DNA from: Clostridium sp. E02
GTDB lineage: Bacteria; Bacillota; Clostridia; Lachnospirales; Lachnospiraceae
Direction of reading: 5' to 3'
DNA length: 64,000 nt
Assembly (NCBI RefSeq): GCF_003833015.1
Contig: NZ_RJLQ01000018.1
Coordinates: 1-64,000, forward strand
The notes beneath the pieces are model-generated. The model made no database searches and was not told the DNA's origin. It saw nothing but the letters and a program-made list of their open reading frames with translations. How positions within the stretch are numbered: position 1 is the first letter of the stretch; every line of letters starts with the position of its first letter. A program made the translations under genes and the position numbers. Below are positions 52,840 through 61,889 of the stretch, one piece after another.

Positions 52840-53752
52840 ATTTTAAATAGACGGATTTGCTTTTATTTCTATTCTCTCGTACTTCCAACTGTGAGATACT
52901 CTGAACAAATTTTGAAAAAGTAGAATATCCATAGTCCTTCACTTTAAAATCTGTAAATTTTCGATGCATTCCATTACCAAGAGCTGCCAGTTCCATTCCA
53001 TTCTTGCCTGAACTTTTTACCAGCCACACAACATAATCATCTAGTTCCTGTTTTCTGGTACGGTTGTCCTTTAGTCGTACTGTCACAACATTATTGTGTT
53101 TCCTAAGTTCAAAACTATCCATCTCTTCCAAAAACTTGGACAAAGAACTATACCCATAATTTCTCACATCAAAATCAGAATATTTCTTTACCAGGCGATT
53201 TCCAATTTCTCCCAATCCTGTTGGTTTATTCTTATCGTCATTCTCTAAAATAATAGAAGTGATATCCTGTTCTATGACTCCTTTGCCAATGGTTCCGCCA
53301 CCCGTTCCCTCATCATCCTGGTCAAGAAGTACTTCCAGATTGGTGAAAACAGTACAGGCAGCACGGAAGGATTTGGGCGTCTTATCTTCCCCCATACCGA
53401 TCACTTCTTTTCCGGATTCTCTAAGCCGGCTTGCCAACCGTGTAAAATCGCTATCACTAGAAACAATGCAGAATCCATCCACCTGATCGGTATAAAGTAA
53501 GTCCATGGCATCAATAATTAGTGCGGAATCCGTTGCGTTCTTACCTACGGTGTTGGAAAACTGCTGGATGGGAGTAATGGAATTCTCCAATAATTCCTGT
53601 TTCCACTTTACCATCTGCGTGCTTGTCCAGTCTCCGTATATTCTTTTGTAAGTAATTACCCCATAACGTGTCATCTCATCCAAAATACATGTAATGTATT
53701 TTGCGGATATATTATCCGAATCAATCAATACTGCAAATTTCTTATCACTCAA
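52838..53752 (-). CDS. NYN-domain RNase-like protein with two OST-HTH domains
   Basis: 304 aa with a TTG start (GGGAG site). Residues 1-150 form an NYN (PIN-like) nuclease domain with acidic catalytic residues in LIDSDNI, DSALIIDAMDLL and SSDSDFTRLASRL. Two OST-HTH (LOTUS) domains follow (about 165-230 and 240-300), each ending in YGYSxxSKF, folds that bind RNA. It is likely an RNA-directed endonuclease or RNA-binding factor; its target is unknown. Monocistronic. Confidence 0.88.
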   Translation of the reverse strand: MSDKKFAVLIDSDNISAKYITCILDEMTRYGVITYKRIYGDWTSTQMVKWKQELLENSITPIQQFSNTVGKNATDSALIIDAMDLLYTDQVDGFCIVSSDSDFTRLASRLRESGKEVIGMGEDKTPKSFRAACTVFTNLEVLLDQDDEGTGGGTIGKGVIEQDITSIILENDDKNKPTGLGEIGNRLVKKYSDFDVRNYGYSSLSKFLEEMDSFELRKHNNVVTVRLKDNRTRKQELDDYVVWLVKSSGKNGMELAALGNGMHRKFTDFKVKDYGYSTFSKFVQSISQLEVRENRNKSKSVYLK

Positions 53753-53923
53753 TCCTCTGCTCTCCCGTCCTAATTTGTTAATTAATGACTCTAACTCTTA
53801 TTATATTTCATTTTTCCATTTATTACAATCACTTAACAGTGGCGAATATGGGAGAATTTTTTCAATGTTATATTATTATGAATTTATGTGCTTCTAATCA
53901 GCTTAGGGATAACAAATAATTCT

Positions 53924-53964
53924 AAAAAGACCAAAACATCTAAAATCAATGTTTTGGTCTTTTT
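53924..53964. terminator. Terminator of carAB
   Basis: A 16-bp stem (AAAGACCAAAACAT with ATGTTTTGGTCTTT) followed by T residues on the minus strand; it is near-symmetric and may also stop transcription from the left. The rest of 53753-53923 shows nothing else. Confidence 0.9.
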
Positions 53965-53973
53965 ATGCCATTC

Positions 53974-56900
53974 TTATGCGTTTTTCACTGTAGCAATATC
54001 AATGAGTGTCAGTTCTTTTGCTCTGTTTTCCATGCTGGTCACAAGTGCTGATGCCGTATCCAAAGAAGTTAAAACAGTCACTCCTGTTTCTATTGCATTC
54101 CTGCGGATTACAAATCCGTCCTTGGATTTTTCTGCCCCCTGAGGTGGGGTATCAATTACAAGGTCAATTTCGTGTCCTAATATGAGATCCAAAAGATTGG
54201 GGGATTCCTGTTCTAGTTTTCGTACCTGCAACGCTTTTACGCCATTTTCATTTAAGACTTTCGCTGTGCCGGCGGTAGAAAAAATCTTATATCCCTGATC
54301 CTTAAATCTTCTTGCTATGTCAATAATCTCTTCTTTGTCCGAATCCCTTACCGTGATGATCATATTCTTATGCTTCGGAAGTTTAATTCCAGCCCCTGCA
54401 AATGCTTTATACAAGGCTTCATTGAATGTCTTCGCAATTCCCAGGCACTCTCCAGTCGATTTCATCTCCGGCCCCAGACTAATGTCTGCTCCCCGGATTT
54501 TCTCAAAAGAGAACACTGGCATCTTCACTGCAATGTATTCCGCTTTTGGCTGCAGACCTGGTTCATACCCCAGTTCTCGAATGGTATGTCCACAAATCAC
54601 CTGAGTTGCCAATGGGACGATCGGAATTCCAGTTACCTTACTAATGTATGGAACCGTACGGGAAGAGCGTGGATTTACCTCAATGACATAAACTTCCTCT
54701 CCGCTTACTATAAACTGAATGTTAATCATACCTTTGACATGAAGCGCCGTTGCCAGCCTTCTTGTATATTCGACCAACTTGTCTTTGACTGCTTCTGTTA
54801 AACTTTGAGCCGGATATACGGAGATACTGTCACCGGAGTGAACACCAGCCCGTTCAATGTGTTCCATAATTCCTGGAATAAGAATCTCTTTCCCATCACA
54901 GACTGCATCAACTTCAATTTCTTTTCCAACTATATACTTATCCACCAAAATCGGGTGATCTTGAGCAATCTGGTTGATGATCCCAATAAATTCATCCATA
55001 TCCTGATCCGATATTGCGATCTGCATCCCCTGTCCACCCAGTACATAGGATGGTCTTACTAAAACTGGATATCCTAGTTTATTCGCTGCCACTTTGGCTT
55101 CTTCGGCGGTATATACGGTTTGACCTGCAGGTCTTGGTATCTTGCAATCTTCTAATATCTTATCAAAAAGCTCTCTGTCCTCTGCCGCATCCACATCATC
55201 TGCTGCAGTTCCGAGAATGGGAACTCCCATCTTCATTAATGCCTCTGTCAGTTTGATGGCTGTCTGGCCGCCGAACTGAACCACAGCTCCGTCTGGCTTT
55301 TCGATGTCAACAATACTTTCCACGTCCTCCGGAGTAAGCGGTTCAAAATACAGCTTATCTGCTATATCAAAATCCGTACTGACTGTTTCCGGATTGTTAT
55401 TTACAATAATGGTCTCATACCCTTCTTTGCTAAAGCTCCAGGTACTGTGTACACTACAGAAATCAAACTCGATCCCCTGACCGATTCTTATAGGACCAGA
55501 ACCAAGCACCAAAACTTTTTTTCTTCCAGCTGTCTGCACTGCCTCGTTTTCACTTCCAAAGCAGGAGTAGTAATATGGCGTCTCTGCCGCAAACTCTGCC
55601 GCACAGGTGTCCACCATCTTGAAAGCGGCTGTTATCCCATTGTCTTTTCTTCTCTGCTGTATTTCTTCTATAGATATACCGGTCAGTGTTGATATTACGG
55701 TATCTGGGAATTCCAGTCTTTTTGCTTCTTTTAACAGTTCAGTGGTGAGAGGCCCTTTCGTTAAGGCTTCTTCCATCTCCACCAGAATAGCCAGCTTATC
55801 AATAAACCAGACATCAATCTTTGTAATATCATGAATGGTTTCATAGGGAAATCTTCTTCTTAAAGCCTCCGCAATCACCCAGATCCTTCTGTCGTCTACC
55901 AGATGAAGGGTTTCTGTGAGCTGATCATCGGTGAGGCTGGTAAAATCGTAAGACATTAAGCTGTCCACATGCTGTTCCAAGGACCGGATCGCTTTCATTA
56001 GACCACCTTCGAAATTGGTACAGATGCTCATTACCTCGCCTGTAGCTTTCATCTGCGTTCCCAGCGTCCGTTTGGCGGTTAAGAACTTATCAAAGGGAAG
56101 ACGGGGCATCTTAACCACACAGTAGTCTAACATAGGCTCAAAGCTTGCGTAGGTCTTCTTTGTTACAGCATTTTTGATCTCATCAAGAGTGTATCCCAGA
56201 GCGATCTTTGCAGCAACCTTGGCAATGGGGTAACCGGTTGCCTTAGATGCGAGAGCTGAGGAACGGCTGACACGAGGATTTACCTCAATGACGCAATATT
56301 CAAAACTCTCTGGATTTAATGCATACTGCACATTACAGCCTCCAGTAATTCCGAGTTCACTGATGATATTGAGCGCAGAAGTCCGTAGCATTTGATATTC
56401 TTTGTCTCCTAATGTCTGAGAAGGGGCCACGACTATGCTGTCTCCGGTATGCACTCCTACTGGATCAATATTTTCCATGTTACAGACGGTAATTACATTG
56501 CCTGCCCCATCTCGCATCACCTCATATTCGATTTCCTTCCAGCCTGCAATGCAACGTTCCACCAGAACCTGTCCTACGCGAGATAAACGAAGTCCATTCT
56601 CTAAAATTTCCCGACACTGTGTTGGATTTTCAGCAATTCCTCCTCCAGATCCTCCCATGGTATAGGCTGGACGGAGCACAATGGGATATCCGATCTCTTG
56701 TGCTATTTTAAGTCCTTCTTCCACATCCTCTACGATGTCGGAAGGAGCCACTGGTTCCCCGATCTTTTCCATGGTATCTTTGAACATTTCTCGATCTTCT
56801 GCCTTTTTAATGGTTAAAACCGTGGTTCCTATGAGACGAACCTTATATTTATTTAAGAAACCAGAATCTTCAAGTTCCATTGCAAGATTAAGACCAGCCT

Positions 56901-57177
56901 GACCACCAAGGGTTGGCAGAACACTGTCTGGTTTTTCTTTTAAGATAAGCTGCTCCACAACCTCTACGGTTAATGGCTCAATGTATACTTTATCTGCAAT
57001 GTCTTTATCCGTCATGATGGTGGCTGGATTGGAGTTAAGAAGAACGACTTCAATTCCTTCTTCTTTTAAGGAGCGGCATGCCTGGGTTCCTGCATAATCA
57101 AACTCAGCAGCCTGACCAATGATAATGGGGCCAGATCCCAATACGAGTACCTTTTTAATATCTTGCTTCTTTGGCAT
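53974..57177 (-). CDS. carB: Carbamoyl-phosphate synthase large subunit
   Basis: 1067 aa from the ATG at 57177, whose A is the last base of the carA stop codon; 22 upstream codons inside carA are rejected. Two homologous ATP-grasp halves (each with an NPRxSR-type motif: VNPRVSRSSALASK and VNPRSSRTVPYISK) are separated by an oligomerisation domain and followed by a C-terminal MGS-like allosteric domain (about 935-1067). It makes carbamoyl phosphate for pyrimidine and arginine synthesis. Confidence 0.97.
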   Translation of the reverse strand: MPKKQDIKKVLVLGSGPIIIGQAAEFDYAGTQACRSLKEEGIEVVLLNSNPATIMTDKDIADKVYIEPLTVEVVEQLILKEKPDSVLPTLGGQAGLNLAMELEDSGFLNKYKVRLIGTTVLTIKKAEDREMFKDTMEKIGEPVAPSDIVEDVEEGLKIAQEIGYPIVLRPAYTMGGSGGGIAENPTQCREILENGLRLSRVGQVLVERCIAGWKEIEYEVMRDGAGNVITVCNMENIDPVGVHTGDSIVVAPSQTLGDKEYQMLRTSALNIISELGITGGCNVQYALNPESFEYCVIEVNPRVSRSSALASKATGYPIAKVAAKIALGYTLDEIKNAVTKKTYASFEPMLDYCVVKMPRLPFDKFLTAKRTLGTQMKATGEVMSICTNFEGGLMKAIRSLEQHVDSLMSYDFTSLTDDQLTETLHLVDDRRIWVIAEALRRRFPYETIHDITKIDVWFIDKLAILVEMEEALTKGPLTTELLKEAKRLEFPDTVISTLTGISIEEIQQRRKDNGITAAFKMVDTCAAEFAAETPYYYSCFGSENEAVQTAGRKKVLVLGSGPIRIGQGIEFDFCSVHSTWSFSKEGYETIIVNNNPETVSTDFDIADKLYFEPLTPEDVESIVDIEKPDGAVVQFGGQTAIKLTEALMKMGVPILGTAADDVDAAEDRELFDKILEDCKIPRPAGQTVYTAEEAKVAANKLGYPVLVRPSYVLGGQGMQIAISDQDMDEFIGIINQIAQDHPILVDKYIVGKEIEVDAVCDGKEILIPGIMEHIERAGVHSGDSISVYPAQSLTEAVKDKLVEYTRRLATALHVKGMINIQFIVSGEEVYVIEVNPRSSRTVPYISKVTGIPIVPLATQVICGHTIRELGYEPGLQPKAEYIAVKMPVFSFEKIRGADISLGPEMKSTGECLGIAKTFNEALYKAFAGAGIKLPKHKNMIITVRDSDKEEIIDIARRFKDQGYKIFSTAGTAKVLNENGVKALQVRKLEQESPNLLDLILGHEIDLVIDTPPQGAEKSKDGFVIRRNAIETGVTVLTSLDTASALVTSMENRAKELTLIDIATVKNA

Positions 57178-58247
57178 TATTTGTCCTCCATCATATTTAA
57201 AAAACGATCGAATAAGTAACTGGAATCTTGGGGACCCGGACAAGCTTCCGGGTGATACTGTACGGTGAATATATTCTTACCTATATATTTTAACCCTTCA
57301 TTGGTTCCATCATTCACATTGACAAACGCAGGAACTGCAACGGACGGATCCACGGTATCAATGTCTACCACATACCCGTGGTTCTGAGAAGAGATATAAA
57401 CTCTTCCTGTCTCTAAATCTTTTACCGGATGATTTCCTCCCCGATGCCCATATTTTAGTTTATGGGTATCGGCACCAGTTGCCAGCGCCATAAGCTGATG
57501 TCCCAGGCAGATGGCAAAGATGGGAATCCCCGATTCATATAATTTTTTAACCTCTATTATAATCTCTGCACATTCTTTGGGATCTCCTGGACCATTGGAT
57601 AGCATAATTCCATTGGGATTTTCTGCAAGGATCTCCTCTGCTTTCGTCGCAGCCGGAAAAACCGTAACCGCACAGCCTTTGTTGTTTAAAGAGTGTGCAA
57701 TGTTGTTTTTTGCACCAAGATCCAATAGTGCTACTCTTTTTCCGTTTCCAGGCAGTACATACTTCTCCCTGCATGTGGTTGCATTCACTACACCAGTAAC
57801 TTTGTAATCTTTTATACGCAAAATGGCTTCGTCAAGATCAATTCCTTCCTTGGTGGTGATCATGCCGTTCATCGTACCTTTTTCTCTTAAAATTTTTGTT
57901 AGGGCTCTTGTATCGATACCACTGATACCGGGAATGTCGTTTAACTCTAAGAAATGCTGAATGGTGTCCTCGCATCTAAAGTTGCTGGGGATTCTAGATA
58001 ATTCTCTGACAATATAACCAACTGGCCATGGTTTTTTTGATTCCATATCTTCCTTACAAATACCGTAATTACCAATAAGAGGATAAGTCATAACCACCGC
58101 CTGTCCCGCGTAAGAGGGATCGGTTAAAACTTCTAAATACCCCGTCATGGAAGTATTAAATACGATCTCACTGATCACTTCTCGTGTTGAACCAATGCTA
58201 GTTCCTGTGAAAACAGTTCCGTCTTCCAATATTAAAAAAGCTTTCAT
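57177..58247 (-). CDS. carA: Carbamoyl-phosphate synthase small subunit
   Basis: 356 aa. The class I glutamine amidotransferase domain has Cys (AICLGHQ, about 241), His and Glu (QYHPEACPGP, about 328-337). A TTG two codons upstream has better spacing from the AAAGGA site, so that start remains possible. It feeds ammonia from glutamine to CarB. One-base overlap with carB. Confidence 0.96.
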   Translation of the reverse strand: MKAFLILEDGTVFTGTSIGSTREVISEIVFNTSMTGYLEVLTDPSYAGQAVVMTYPLIGNYGICKEDMESKKPWPVGYIVRELSRIPSNFRCEDTIQHFLELNDIPGISGIDTRALTKILREKGTMNGMITTKEGIDLDEAILRIKDYKVTGVVNATTCREKYVLPGNGKRVALLDLGAKNNIAHSLNNKGCAVTVFPAATKAEEILAENPNGIMLSNGPGDPKECAEIIIEVKKLYESGIPIFAICLGHQLMALATGADTHKLKYGHRGGNHPVKDLETGRVYISSQNHGYVVDIDTVDPSVAVPAFVNVNDGTNEGLKYIGKNIFTVQYHPEACPGPQDSSYLFDRFLNMMEDK

Positions 58248-58255
58248 ACGCAAAG

Positions 58256-58303
58256 TACCATTCCTTTCTTACTTGTTGTCCACGCTCTCTGGACATAATG
58301 GTA
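58256..58303 (-). promoter_or_regulatory. PyrR-loop-like hairpin in the carA leader
   Basis: On the RNA, TGTCCAGAGAGCGTGGACA (58277-58295) carries GUCCAGAGAG, close to the PyrR-binding loop consensus ARUCCNGNGAGGYU (misses at three positions). An outer 7-bp stem TACCATT/AATGGTA (58297-58303 with 58256-58262) encloses it and the ribosome site. This suggests translational control by PyrR-UMP. No pyrR gene is in the window. Confidence 0.5.
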
Positions 58304-58360
58304 TACCCGGAGGGTGTTTCTGGTTTTTTGAGCTCACTGATATCAGCCCAAATTGTATAG

Positions 58361-58389
58361 ATTATACATGATCCTGAGACATTTTTCAA
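58361..58389 (-). promoter_or_regulatory. Promoter of carAB
   Basis: TTGAAA and a perfect TATAAT with a 17-base spacer on the minus strand, giving a leader of about 105 bases. Confidence 0.85.
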
Positions 58390-58462
58390 CTGTTTTTTTC
58401 TTATTTATTTAACTACTTTTTATACAATTTTTTGTTTTTTTCAGATATTTCAAATGTATATA

Positions 58463-58491
58463 TTGCATATTTATTCATATTCTCTTATATT
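58463..58491 (+). promoter_or_regulatory. Promoter of the 65-aa gene
   Basis: TTGCAT and TATATT with a 17-base spacer, 56 bases before the start codon. A sporulation-sigma promoter in this AT-rich stretch cannot be excluded. Confidence 0.45.
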
Positions 58492-58547
58492 TAGTTAAAA
58501 GTATAGTTTCTATCTCATTGGAACAAACTATTTACGAGGTGATAATT

Positions 58548-58745
58548 ATGATAGAAAACAACGAGCTTCCCATTGGATTTACCATGGAACTGGCACAGCA
58601 TACAGATATTATGTCCCGTTTTGCAGGACTTCCAAAAGAACAGCAAAACCAGATCGTAAACGGAGCCAGATCCATTCAAAGCCGAAACGAAATGCGCGGC
58701 TATGTGGAATCCATTTTCCAGGAACCCACATCTCATTTTTTCTAA
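58548..58745 (+). CDS. Small conserved helical protein
   Basis: 65 aa from the ATG at 58548 with a GAGGTG site seven bases upstream. Mostly helical, no signal or membrane segment; LPIGFTMELAQHTDIMSRF and LPKEQQNQIVNGARSIQS resemble short proteins seen across clostridial genomes. Function unknown. It has its own promoter and terminator. Confidence 0.65.
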   Translation: MIENNELPIGFTMELAQHTDIMSRFAGLPKEQQNQIVNGARSIQSRNEMRGYVESIFQEPTSHFF

Positions 58746-58747
58746 AC

Positions 58748-58789
58748 AAAAGCCCTGCAGAGATGACTTTCAGTTTCAGCGGGGCTTTT
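58748..58789 (+). terminator. Terminator of the 65-aa gene
   Basis: AAAAGCCC pairs with GGGGCTTTT, with a partly paired middle, directly after the stop codon. Confidence 0.7.
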
Positions 58790-58848
58790 GTAATGATTTC
58801 TTTTCCCCCTTAATATATTAATAATAATCATTTCATTAAGGGGTTTTT

Positions 58849-60117
58849 ATGAATCGATACATAATGAATGCTACACAGGAGGAAACGGATTCTACCGGCA
58901 TGCTCCAGGTTGATGTTGTATCCATTGAAAACAACTACCCGATCAACGATGCCGAAGTTTTTATTTCCTACAAAGGAGAGCCTGGCAGTACCTTAGAGCA
59001 ATTGAAAACGGATTCTTCCGGCCAGACCGAAACGGTAAATCTAGCGGCTCCACCCTTGGATTTAAGCCTAAACCCAGGACTAATCCAACCTTATTCCGAA
59101 TATTCTCTCATGATTCAAGCACAGGGTTTTGAACCAGTTGAGATTTCCGGAACCGAAATACTACCCGATGCCACAGCCACCCAGCCCGTAAAAATGACTC
59201 CCCTTCAGGATCAGACAGGCGCTGATATTCCCATTGTGATTCCGGATCATACTCTCTATGGGGATTATCCACCTAAAATAGCAGAAGCTGAAGTAAAACC
59301 CATAGCTGAGACCGGTGAAATCGTATTAAGCCGTGTTGTAGTCCCTCAAACGATCATTGTACACGACGGAGTCCCCACCGACCCTACGGCACCCAATTAC
59401 TACGTCCCTTACGGGGATTACATTAAGAATGTAGCTTCCAGTGAAATCTATGCCACCTGGCCAAAAGAAGCGATTGTTGCCAATGTACTTGCTATTATGA
59501 GTTTTACACTCAACCGGGTCTATACCGAATGGTACCGGAATCAAGGGTATACTTTTACCATTACTTCATCAACTGCTTTTGACCATAAATGGATATATGG
59601 GAGAAACTTTTATGAGAGCATCTCTGAAGTTGTTGACGAAATCTTTAATAGTTATTTATCTCGCCCTGGTATCAAACAGCCCATTCTGACCCAGTATTGC
59701 GATGGAAATAGGGTTACTTGTCCCAACTGGATGTCTCAATGGGGAAGCTGTGATCTTGGAAAGCAGGGATACTCTTCGATTGATATCATCCGTTACTACT
59801 ACGGAAGCAATATGTATATCAACACTGCAGACCAAGTTTCTGGTATCCCCTCCTCCTGGCCTGGGTATAATTTAGATATCGGTGCCAGTGGGGAAAAAGT
59901 ACGTCAGGTACAAGAACAGCTTGATAAAATTGCAACCGTTTACACCGCCATTCCCCGGACCACCGCTGACGGAATCTACGGTGAGGCTACTGCAAATGCG
60001 GTCAAAGAGTTTCAACGCATCTTTAAACTTCCAGTTACAGGTATCATTGACTTCTCCACCTGGTACAAAATATCTAACATCTACGTTGGTATTACACGAA
60101 TTGCAGAATATTCCTAA
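58849..60117 (+). CDS. SpoIID-like, peptidoglycan-binding multidomain protein
   Basis: 422 aa with no signal peptide. Residues about 18-120 form a carboxypeptidase-regulatory-like beta-sandwich (VVSIENNYPINDAEVFISYKG). Residues about 180-320 resemble SpoIID/LytB: VPYGDYIKNVASSEIYATWPKEA with LPxEALKAQA-type spacing and TQYCDGNRVTCPNWMSQWGS. Residues about 335-410 form a peptidoglycan-binding type 1 domain (IGASGEKVRQVQEQL). SpoIID cleaves glycan strands in spore engulfment. Start ATG58849 has AAGGGG nearby. Possibly a spore or wall-remodelling protein. Confidence 0.75.
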   Translation: MNRYIMNATQEETDSTGMLQVDVVSIENNYPINDAEVFISYKGEPGSTLEQLKTDSSGQTETVNLAAPPLDLSLNPGLIQPYSEYSLMIQAQGFEPVEISGTEILPDATATQPVKMTPLQDQTGADIPIVIPDHTLYGDYPPKIAEAEVKPIAETGEIVLSRVVVPQTIIVHDGVPTDPTAPNYYVPYGDYIKNVASSEIYATWPKEAIVANVLAIMSFTLNRVYTEWYRNQGYTFTITSSTAFDHKWIYGRNFYESISEVVDEIFNSYLSRPGIKQPILTQYCDGNRVTCPNWMSQWGSCDLGKQGYSSIDIIRYYYGSNMYINTADQVSGIPSSWPGYNLDIGASGEKVRQVQEQLDKIATVYTAIPRTTADGIYGEATANAVKEFQRIFKLPVTGIIDFSTWYKISNIYVGITRIAEYS

Positions 60118-60120
60118 CAC

Positions 60121-60178
60121 AAAAAGGGCTTCCTCCCGTTTGTTGCCATTAGGCATTTTCAATCGGAGGAGCCTTTTT
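60121..60178. terminator. Bidirectional terminator
   Basis: An imperfect stem, AAAAAGGGCTTCCTCCCG with CGGAGGAGCCTTTTTT, between the converging SpoIID-like and DUF368 genes. Confidence 0.75.
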
Positions 60179-60188
60179 TGCATCCGAA

Positions 60189-61094
60189 TTATTCCCCTTC
60201 TCCTCCCAACAGTCCAGCTCCTACATATCCAAGCAGAGCTAGAGCAATTCCGAACAGGATTTCGTACTGTTTCAGATGACACCAACCCACATCCCATAAG
60301 ATAACAAACGGGGAAGAAAGCACCAAACCTATAATGACCTGATACATCTTTTGTCTATAATCAGTTAATAAACGTTCCACAAATTTAGCGAATACAAAGA
60401 CGCCCAGACACATCCCAGTAAAATAGGGGAGCAAGACCAGCCCATTTAAAAATAAACTCTCCATATCAAACGAGGAGAGCGCACGGATACAAGCATTGTT
60501 TGTCTGTAAAATTGGTTCATAAAACCCCAGCATCATCATAATCATAGAACCGCTGACTCCAGGAATCACCATTGTCGCTGCCCCAATCAGACCAACAAAA
60601 AACAGAGTAAAAACCCACAAATTTCCAGAAGAAAGATACGCAGCTCCAGATGCCATCTCCATCCCCTCCCCATTGTGTCCGGTGGTAATAACCAATTCCG
60701 CCATAAATGTGACCAAAAGAACGATTACACAGGTTATCCCAGCAGCTCCTATCCCTTTCGCCTTTTCTTTTAAGTCTCCCTGAAATGACTTTCCAATGAG
60801 GGATGGAAGTCCCCCTCCAATAAGACCCAAAAATGCCATTTTAGTCTGGAATGGATAAGTATGAAACAGATACTCAAACCACAGGGACAAAAAAATAATC
60901 CCAACAACTGCACCAATTCCGTAGGGAAGCAGAATTTTAAAACTCTTCACTGGTTCTTTTAATAACCGGGTAACCGCATGAATGATTTTGTCATAAACTC
61001 CCATGGTGATTGCCAGCATCCCGCCACTGATTCCGGGTAGTATATTCGCCACACCGATGACTACGCCTTTTAGAAGCTCATTGAAATACTTCAA
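60189..61094 (-). CDS. DUF368 family membrane protein (PopT-like polyprenyl-phosphate transporter)
   Basis: 301 aa with a TTG start (AGGAGG site six bases upstream). Eight or so membrane segments with the family opening VIGVANILPGISGGMLAI and a repeat GAATMVIPGVSGSMIMMMLG (about 185-204). DUF368 proteins have been reported to recycle undecaprenyl phosphate across the membrane for wall synthesis, which fits nearby wall genes; that is family knowledge. Confidence 0.85.
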   Translation of the reverse strand: MKYFNELLKGVVIGVANILPGISGGMLAITMGVYDKIIHAVTRLLKEPVKSFKILLPYGIGAVVGIIFLSLWFEYLFHTYPFQTKMAFLGLIGGGLPSLIGKSFQGDLKEKAKGIGAAGITCVIVLLVTFMAELVITTGHNGEGMEMASGAAYLSSGNLWVFTLFFVGLIGAATMVIPGVSGSMIMMMLGFYEPILQTNNACIRALSSFDMESLFLNGLVLLPYFTGMCLGVFVFAKFVERLLTDYRQKMYQVIIGLVLSSPFVILWDVGWCHLKQYEILFGIALALLGYVGAGLLGGEGE

Positions 61095-61130
61095 GCAACT
61101 CCTCCTGATTTTAATAGATATATACCTATC

Positions 61131-61775
61131 TTATGCCTTTTTTAATACATCTAATACATCTTTCACCCGTGTAAGCTTATAATCTGCCAGACTCTGATCA
61201 AACCCATACCGGTCATCTAATATGGCCGCTATCTTCATACCAGCTCTATAGGCGGCTGTGATCCCGATGGTGGAATCTTCGACAACCAGACACTCAGAAG
61301 GGGAAACTTCCAATTTCTCTGCCGTATAAAAATAAATCTCGGGGTTTGGCTTGCTTTTTTTAAACTGATTTCCACTCACCACAAAGTCAAAATAAGAACG
61401 GATCTGGTTCTCCCTTAAAACCCTTTCTACCAGTTCTAGTTGAGTGGATGATGCAACTGCCAGATGATATCCTTCTTTTTTTAACTGTTCTAGTGTTTCA
61501 GTTACCTCTGTCCGGTATATACTTCGGTAATCAATCTCACTGTAAACATTTCTCTGACGAAATTGGGTACGCAATTCTTCCCAGGTTTGTCCATTGTTTA
61601 CTGCTCGTTTTAGTACTTCCCAGGAATCCTTTTTCGTAGCTCCCACCATAGGAAAGAGATGCTCAAGTTTCACATCAGGATTCTTTTTCTTCGCAAATTC
61701 CAGCTGATAGTTTAAATATACCCCTTCGCTGTCAATAATGACTCCATCCATATCAAATATTACTGCCTGAATCAT
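61131..61775 (-). CDS. HAD-family phosphatase/phosphomutase
   Basis: 214 aa from the ATG at 61775 (AAAGGAG site); 31 upstream codons rejected. Catalytic Asp8 and Asp10 in VIFDMDGVIIDSEG, Ser/Thr motif VASSTQ, Lys in KSKPNPEIYF and acidic motif VVEDSTIGI. It looks like beta-phosphoglucomutase-type HAD subfamily IA. Substrate unknown. Confidence 0.92.
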   Translation of the reverse strand: MIQAVIFDMDGVIIDSEGVYLNYQLEFAKKKNPDVKLEHLFPMVGATKKDSWEVLKRAVNNGQTWEELRTQFRQRNVYSEIDYRSIYRTEVTETLEQLKKEGYHLAVASSTQLELVERVLRENQIRSYFDFVVSGNQFKKSKPNPEIYFYTAEKLEVSPSECLVVEDSTIGITAAYRAGMKIAAILDDRYGFDQSLADYKLTRVKDVLDVLKKA

Positions 61776-61842
61776 AGTATAACTCCTTTGTACTTGCTCT
61801 ACTTCAACCATTCCTTCAAAACTCCTTCGGGTATCCCATCGA

Positions 61843-61884
61843 AACCGCCGGAATAAAACAAACCTCATCTTATTTCCGGCGGTT
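61843..61884 (-). terminator. Terminator of the amidase gene
   Basis: AACCGCCGGAATAA pairs with TTATTTCCGGCGGTT (one bulge), six bases past the amidase stop; only three T residues follow, so moderate strength. Confidence 0.6.
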
Positions 61885-61889
61885 CTGAT

